7,128 nucleotides of DNA from an uncultured Collinsella sp. (GTDB lineage Bacteria; Actinomycetota; Coriobacteriia; Coriobacteriales; Coriobacteriaceae). Position numbers and translations under genes: made by a program. The stretch is taken from contig CAUAJB010000080.1 of the NCBI GenBank assembly GCA_958429225.1, positions 1 to 7,128 on the forward strand. The letters are read 5' to 3'. How positions within the stretch are numbered: position 1 is the first letter of the stretch; each line of letters begins with the position of its first letter. Under the pieces are notes generated by a model, which ran no database searches, was not told where the DNA came from, and worked only from the letters and a program-made list of their open reading frames with translations. This document shows positions 5,213 to 7,128 of this stretch, in pieces.

Positions 5213-5404
5213 CATACAGTCCATATGGATCCCCGCCGGCATCCCGACAAGCCATCGACAACATCCCAATATCTGGTAAGCGCGTGATTATCGCTGCGTG
5301 CAATTACATGCACCCCCCTTGGTCGAGTATTATGGTTCGGCTATGCCCTTTGCGCATGGCGTTCTTCTGACCTTTTCCTTCGACGCTTGGCGGTTTTTAG
5401 ATTC

Positions 5405-6604
5405 ATGGCTTCATCCCCGAGCTACATACCGTACCTATGCGTGGCAGCGGCGGCTTTTATCACGACCTTCCTCGCGGTGCCCCTGGTCAAGCGCTTGGCA
5501 ATTAAGCTCGATGCCGTCGACTATCCTTCTAAGCGCCGCATCAACACCAAGCCCATCCCGCGTTTGGGCGGAACGGCGGTATTTTTGGGCCTGGTCGTTG
5601 CCTGCATTGTGCAAATCCTTGGCACCTGGTACCTAGGCTGGCCACCCGTCCTGGTGCCGCACCCGCGCCTTCACATTAGCTATCCCATGCTGGCGCTCTC
5701 CTTTACCGTCATCTTTGCGACCGGCGCCATCGACGACGTCTTCCAGCTCACGCCCAAGCAAAAGCTGGCCGGACAGGTCCTCGCCGCGCTTATCGCCTGC
5801 ATGGGCGGCCTAAAAATCGGCGTCATCGTCAACCCGTTTGCTCCCGGCGAAATCATGCTCGGATGGCTCGCCTACCCCATTACCGTGATCTATCTGGTGG
5901 CATTCACCAACATCATTAACCTCATCGACGGCCTCGACGGCTTGGCCACAGGCATCTGCGGCATCGCGTCGTTCACCATGTTTTCGATGGCCGTTCTCTC
6001 GGGCCGCATCGACGCCGCCGCGCTCTCCATTGCGCTCTTTGGCGCCTGTCTGGCCTTTTTGCGCTACAACTTCAACCCCGCCAGCATCTTCTTGGGCGAC
6101 TCGGGGTCGCTGTTGCTGGGCTTTGCGCTGGGTTCCATCTCGCTGCTCAACGTGAGTCGCACCGCCGCGCTCACCTCGCTCATCATCCCGCTCATCGTGG
6201 CCGGCGTGCCCATCATCGATACGTTCAGCGCCATCGTGCGCCGCAAGCGCGCCCACATTAGCATCGGGCAGGCCGACAAGGGCCACATCCATCACCGCCT
6301 GATCCAAGAGGGCTACAACCAAAAGCAAGCCGTGCTGCTCATCTACGCCTGGTGCATCATGCTTTCGGCCGGTGCCGCCGCGATCAACCAGGTCGAGGTT
6401 CCCATGCGCGTGCTCATCTTTACCGTGCTCGCCATTGGCTCGGCGGCCTTTGCCAAGCATCTACATCTGTTTGAGCCCGTGCTGCGCCACCATTACAACA
6501 AGCGCACGCACGAGGACGAACTGGTCACCCCCGACGACCCCGCTTTTAAGCAGGAGGAGCAGGCAGCCGAGGAGCGCAAAGAAGAGCGCCACCACAAGCT
6601 CTAG
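5405..6604 (+). CDS. tagO: Undecaprenyl-phosphate N-acetylhexosamine-1-phosphate transferase (TagO/WecA-like)
   Basis: A 399-residue polytopic membrane enzyme of the MraY/WecA family (GT4-type transferases). It moves a sugar-1-phosphate, most often GlcNAc-1-P from UDP-GlcNAc, onto undecaprenyl phosphate on the cytoplasmic face, starting teichoic acid or other envelope glycopolymers. Family motifs are the Asp pair in IDDVFQLTPKQKL (Asp110-Asp111), NIINLIDGLDGLA (169-181), FLGDSGSLL (229-237) and HIHHRL (294-299). The His-rich last motif points to TagO/WecA rather than MraY. About ten hydrophobic spans are visible. The last 36 residues or so form a charged Glu/Lys/Arg/His tail, probably cytoplasmic. 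The start chosen is ATG 5405; an in-frame TTG at 5387 is the alternative. Neither has a clear Shine-Dalgarno, so the start is uncertain. The stop is TAG 6602-6604. The exact sugar and polymer cannot be read from sequence. It lies downstream of the candidate structured RNA and terminator. Confidence 0.93.
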   Translation: MASSPSYIPYLCVAAAAFITTFLAVPLVKRLAIKLDAVDYPSKRRINTKPIPRLGGTAVFLGLVVACIVQILGTWYLGWPPVLVPHPRLHISYPMLALSFTVIFATGAIDDVFQLTPKQKLAGQVLAALIACMGGLKIGVIVNPFAPGEIMLGWLAYPITVIYLVAFTNIINLIDGLDGLATGICGIASFTMFSMAVLSGRIDAAALSIALFGACLAFLRYNFNPASIFLGDSGSLLLGFALGSISLLNVSRTAALTSLIIPLIVAGVPIIDTFSAIVRRKRAHISIGQADKGHIHHRLIQEGYNQKQAVLLIYAWCIMLSAGAAAINQVEVPMRVLIFTVLAIGSAAFAKHLHLFEPVLRHHYNKRTHEDELVTPDDPAFKQEEQAAEERKEERHHKL

Positions 6605-6643
6605 GGCAAGCTGCCGAGGATGTGCCAAGGCACCGTTGGCCAA

Positions 6644-6660
6644 GCGCGGGCGCGCCGCGC
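6644..6660. other. GC-rich hairpin after tagO
   Basis: GCGCGG (6644-6649) pairs with CCGCGC (6655-6660) around GCGCG, 40 bp after the tagO stop. There is no T-tract, so it may stabilise a 3' end but is not a convincing intrinsic terminator. The tagO-trpS spacer (6605-6763) shows nothing else strong apart from the trpS start signals. Confidence 0.3.
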
Positions 6661-6726
6661 CCATCGCACAAGCCACCCCTCTCCCGCCCCTCGCCTACTT
6701 ACGTCCCGCCCCTCCAATAAACGCGT

Positions 6727-6758
6727 TATCATCTTGACCCATGAACATACGTTAGGAG
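6727..6758 (+). promoter_or_regulatory. Likely -10 box and ribosome-binding site of trpS
   Basis: TATCAT (6727-6732) matches the -10 consensus at five of six positions, but no good -35 lies 16-18 bp upstream. AGGAG (6754-6758) is a strong Shine-Dalgarno 5 nt before ATG 6764 and fixes the trpS start. No T-box specifier structure or leader peptide was seen in the 159-bp spacer. Confidence 0.45.
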
Positions 6759-6763
6759 CAATC

Positions 6764-7128
6764 ATGCCAAACGAGAACAGCTACGAAGTCGCGCTGCAAA
6801 AGAGCAACGCCATTCGCGAGGGCCTGGCCAATACGCCCGAGAAGTTCACCATGCTCACCGGTGATCGCCCCACCGGCCGTCTGCACCTGGGCCACTACTT
6901 CGGTACCCTCAAGGGCCGTGTTGAGCTGCAGAACATGGGCGCCAAGACCAACGTGCTCATCGCCGACTACCAGGTCATCACTGACCGCGACACGACCGAG
7001 CACATCCAGGACAACGTGTACAGCATGGTCATGGACTATCTTGCCTGCGGTATCGACCCCGACAAGACCATGATCTACGCGCACTCCGCCGTGCCCGCAG
7101 CCAACCAGCTCATGCTGCCGTTCCTGTC
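6764..7128 (+). CDS. trpS: Tryptophanyl-tRNA synthetase, N-terminal part (3' partial)
   Basis: The frame opens at ATG 6764 behind a strong AGGAG and runs off the window edge, showing 121 residues. LTGDRPTGRLHLGHYFGTL (residues 31-49) holds the class I HIGH-type ATP-binding motif as HLGH. NVLIADYQVITDR and YAHSAVPAANQLMLPFL follow in the order expected for bacterial TrpRS. The enzyme is a cytosolic dimer in known cases and charges tRNA-Trp with tryptophan using ATP. The TGDRPTG form suggests, from memory, the TrpRS-II-like bacterial subgroup. The KMSKS motif, the C-terminal anticodon-binding part and the stop lie outside the window. It follows tagO on the same strand with a 159-bp gap and probably has its own promoter. 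Confidence 0.93.
   Translation, partial: MPNENSYEVALQKSNAIREGLANTPEKFTMLTGDRPTGRLHLGHYFGTLKGRVELQNMGAKTNVLIADYQVITDRDTTEHIQDNVYSMVMDYLACGIDPDKTMIYAHSAVPAANQLMLPFL

Larger units (their letters stand above)
4880..5404. other. 525-bp intergenic region between divergent radical SAM and tagO genes
   Basis: No convincing protein gene lies here. Two open frames of about 60 codons (minus 5118-5303, plus 5188-5370) lack ribosome-binding sites, recognisable protein character and compatibility with the terminator. The region reads AT-richer than the flanking genes. It holds a possible minus-strand promoter (4964-4992), a short GTCCC dyad (4939-4962), an AT-rich dyad with a plus-strand -10 (5004-5023), a likely structured RNA with an intrinsic terminator (5030-5174), a second hairpin (5188-5212), and about 190 bp before tagO in which only a TATTAT -10 candidate (5328-5333) and a C6 run (5313-5318) stand out. 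These are listed separately where supportable. Confidence 0.7.

Noticed and set aside
5118..5303. Minus-strand frame of 61 codons in the intergenic region
   Set aside because: No ribosome-binding site, no coherent protein features, and it runs through the terminator hairpin.
5188..5370. Plus-strand frame of 60 codons upstream of tagO
   Set aside because: GTG start without a ribosome-binding site; the composition does not look protein-like.

Overview
This is a GC-rich bacterial chromosomal window of housekeeping genes. The predicted proteins and tight gene packing resemble Coriobacteriia, most likely Collinsella or a close relative. That assignment comes from remembered protein families, not from a search.

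Layout, left to right. (1) The 3' end of a plus-strand alpha/beta hydrolase of the proline iminopeptidase type (1-273). (2) A spacer with a tandem GTCCCC-type repeat and a strong bidirectional terminator (274-372). (3) Minus-strand proB, glutamate 5-kinase (373-1500). (4) A spacer with two interleaved inverted repeats. (5) Minus-strand pncB, nicotinate phosphoribosyltransferase (1604-3109). (6) A minus-strand small protein with an N-terminal charged helix and a C-terminal membrane anchor (3194-3652). (7) A minus-strand tRNA-Ala(CGC) with a near-consensus promoter and its own terminator (3671-3830). (8) A minus-strand COG1313/PflX-type radical SAM protein (3941-4879). (9) A 525-bp region with no convincing gene (4880-5404). 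It separates the divergent radical SAM and tagO genes and holds a likely structured RNA with an intrinsic terminator at 5147-5174. (10) Plus-strand tagO/wecA-type undecaprenyl-phosphate sugar-1-phosphate transferase (5405-6604). (11) The 5' part of plus-strand trpS, tryptophanyl-tRNA synthetase (6764 to the window edge).

The genes do not form one pathway. They cover proline synthesis (ProB), NAD salvage (PncB), translation (tRNA-Ala, TrpRS) and cell-envelope glycopolymer initiation (TagO/WecA-like). A radical SAM enzyme and a tail-anchored protein have no assigned role.

The most interesting material is non-coding. The 5018-5212 region looks like an independent small RNA or a long tagO leader: it has a C-rich loop hairpin, a terminator, and upstream and downstream segments that could pair alternatively with it. 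Several spacers also carry GTCCC-containing dyads that look like an interspersed repeat family. One of these overlaps the pncB stop codon.
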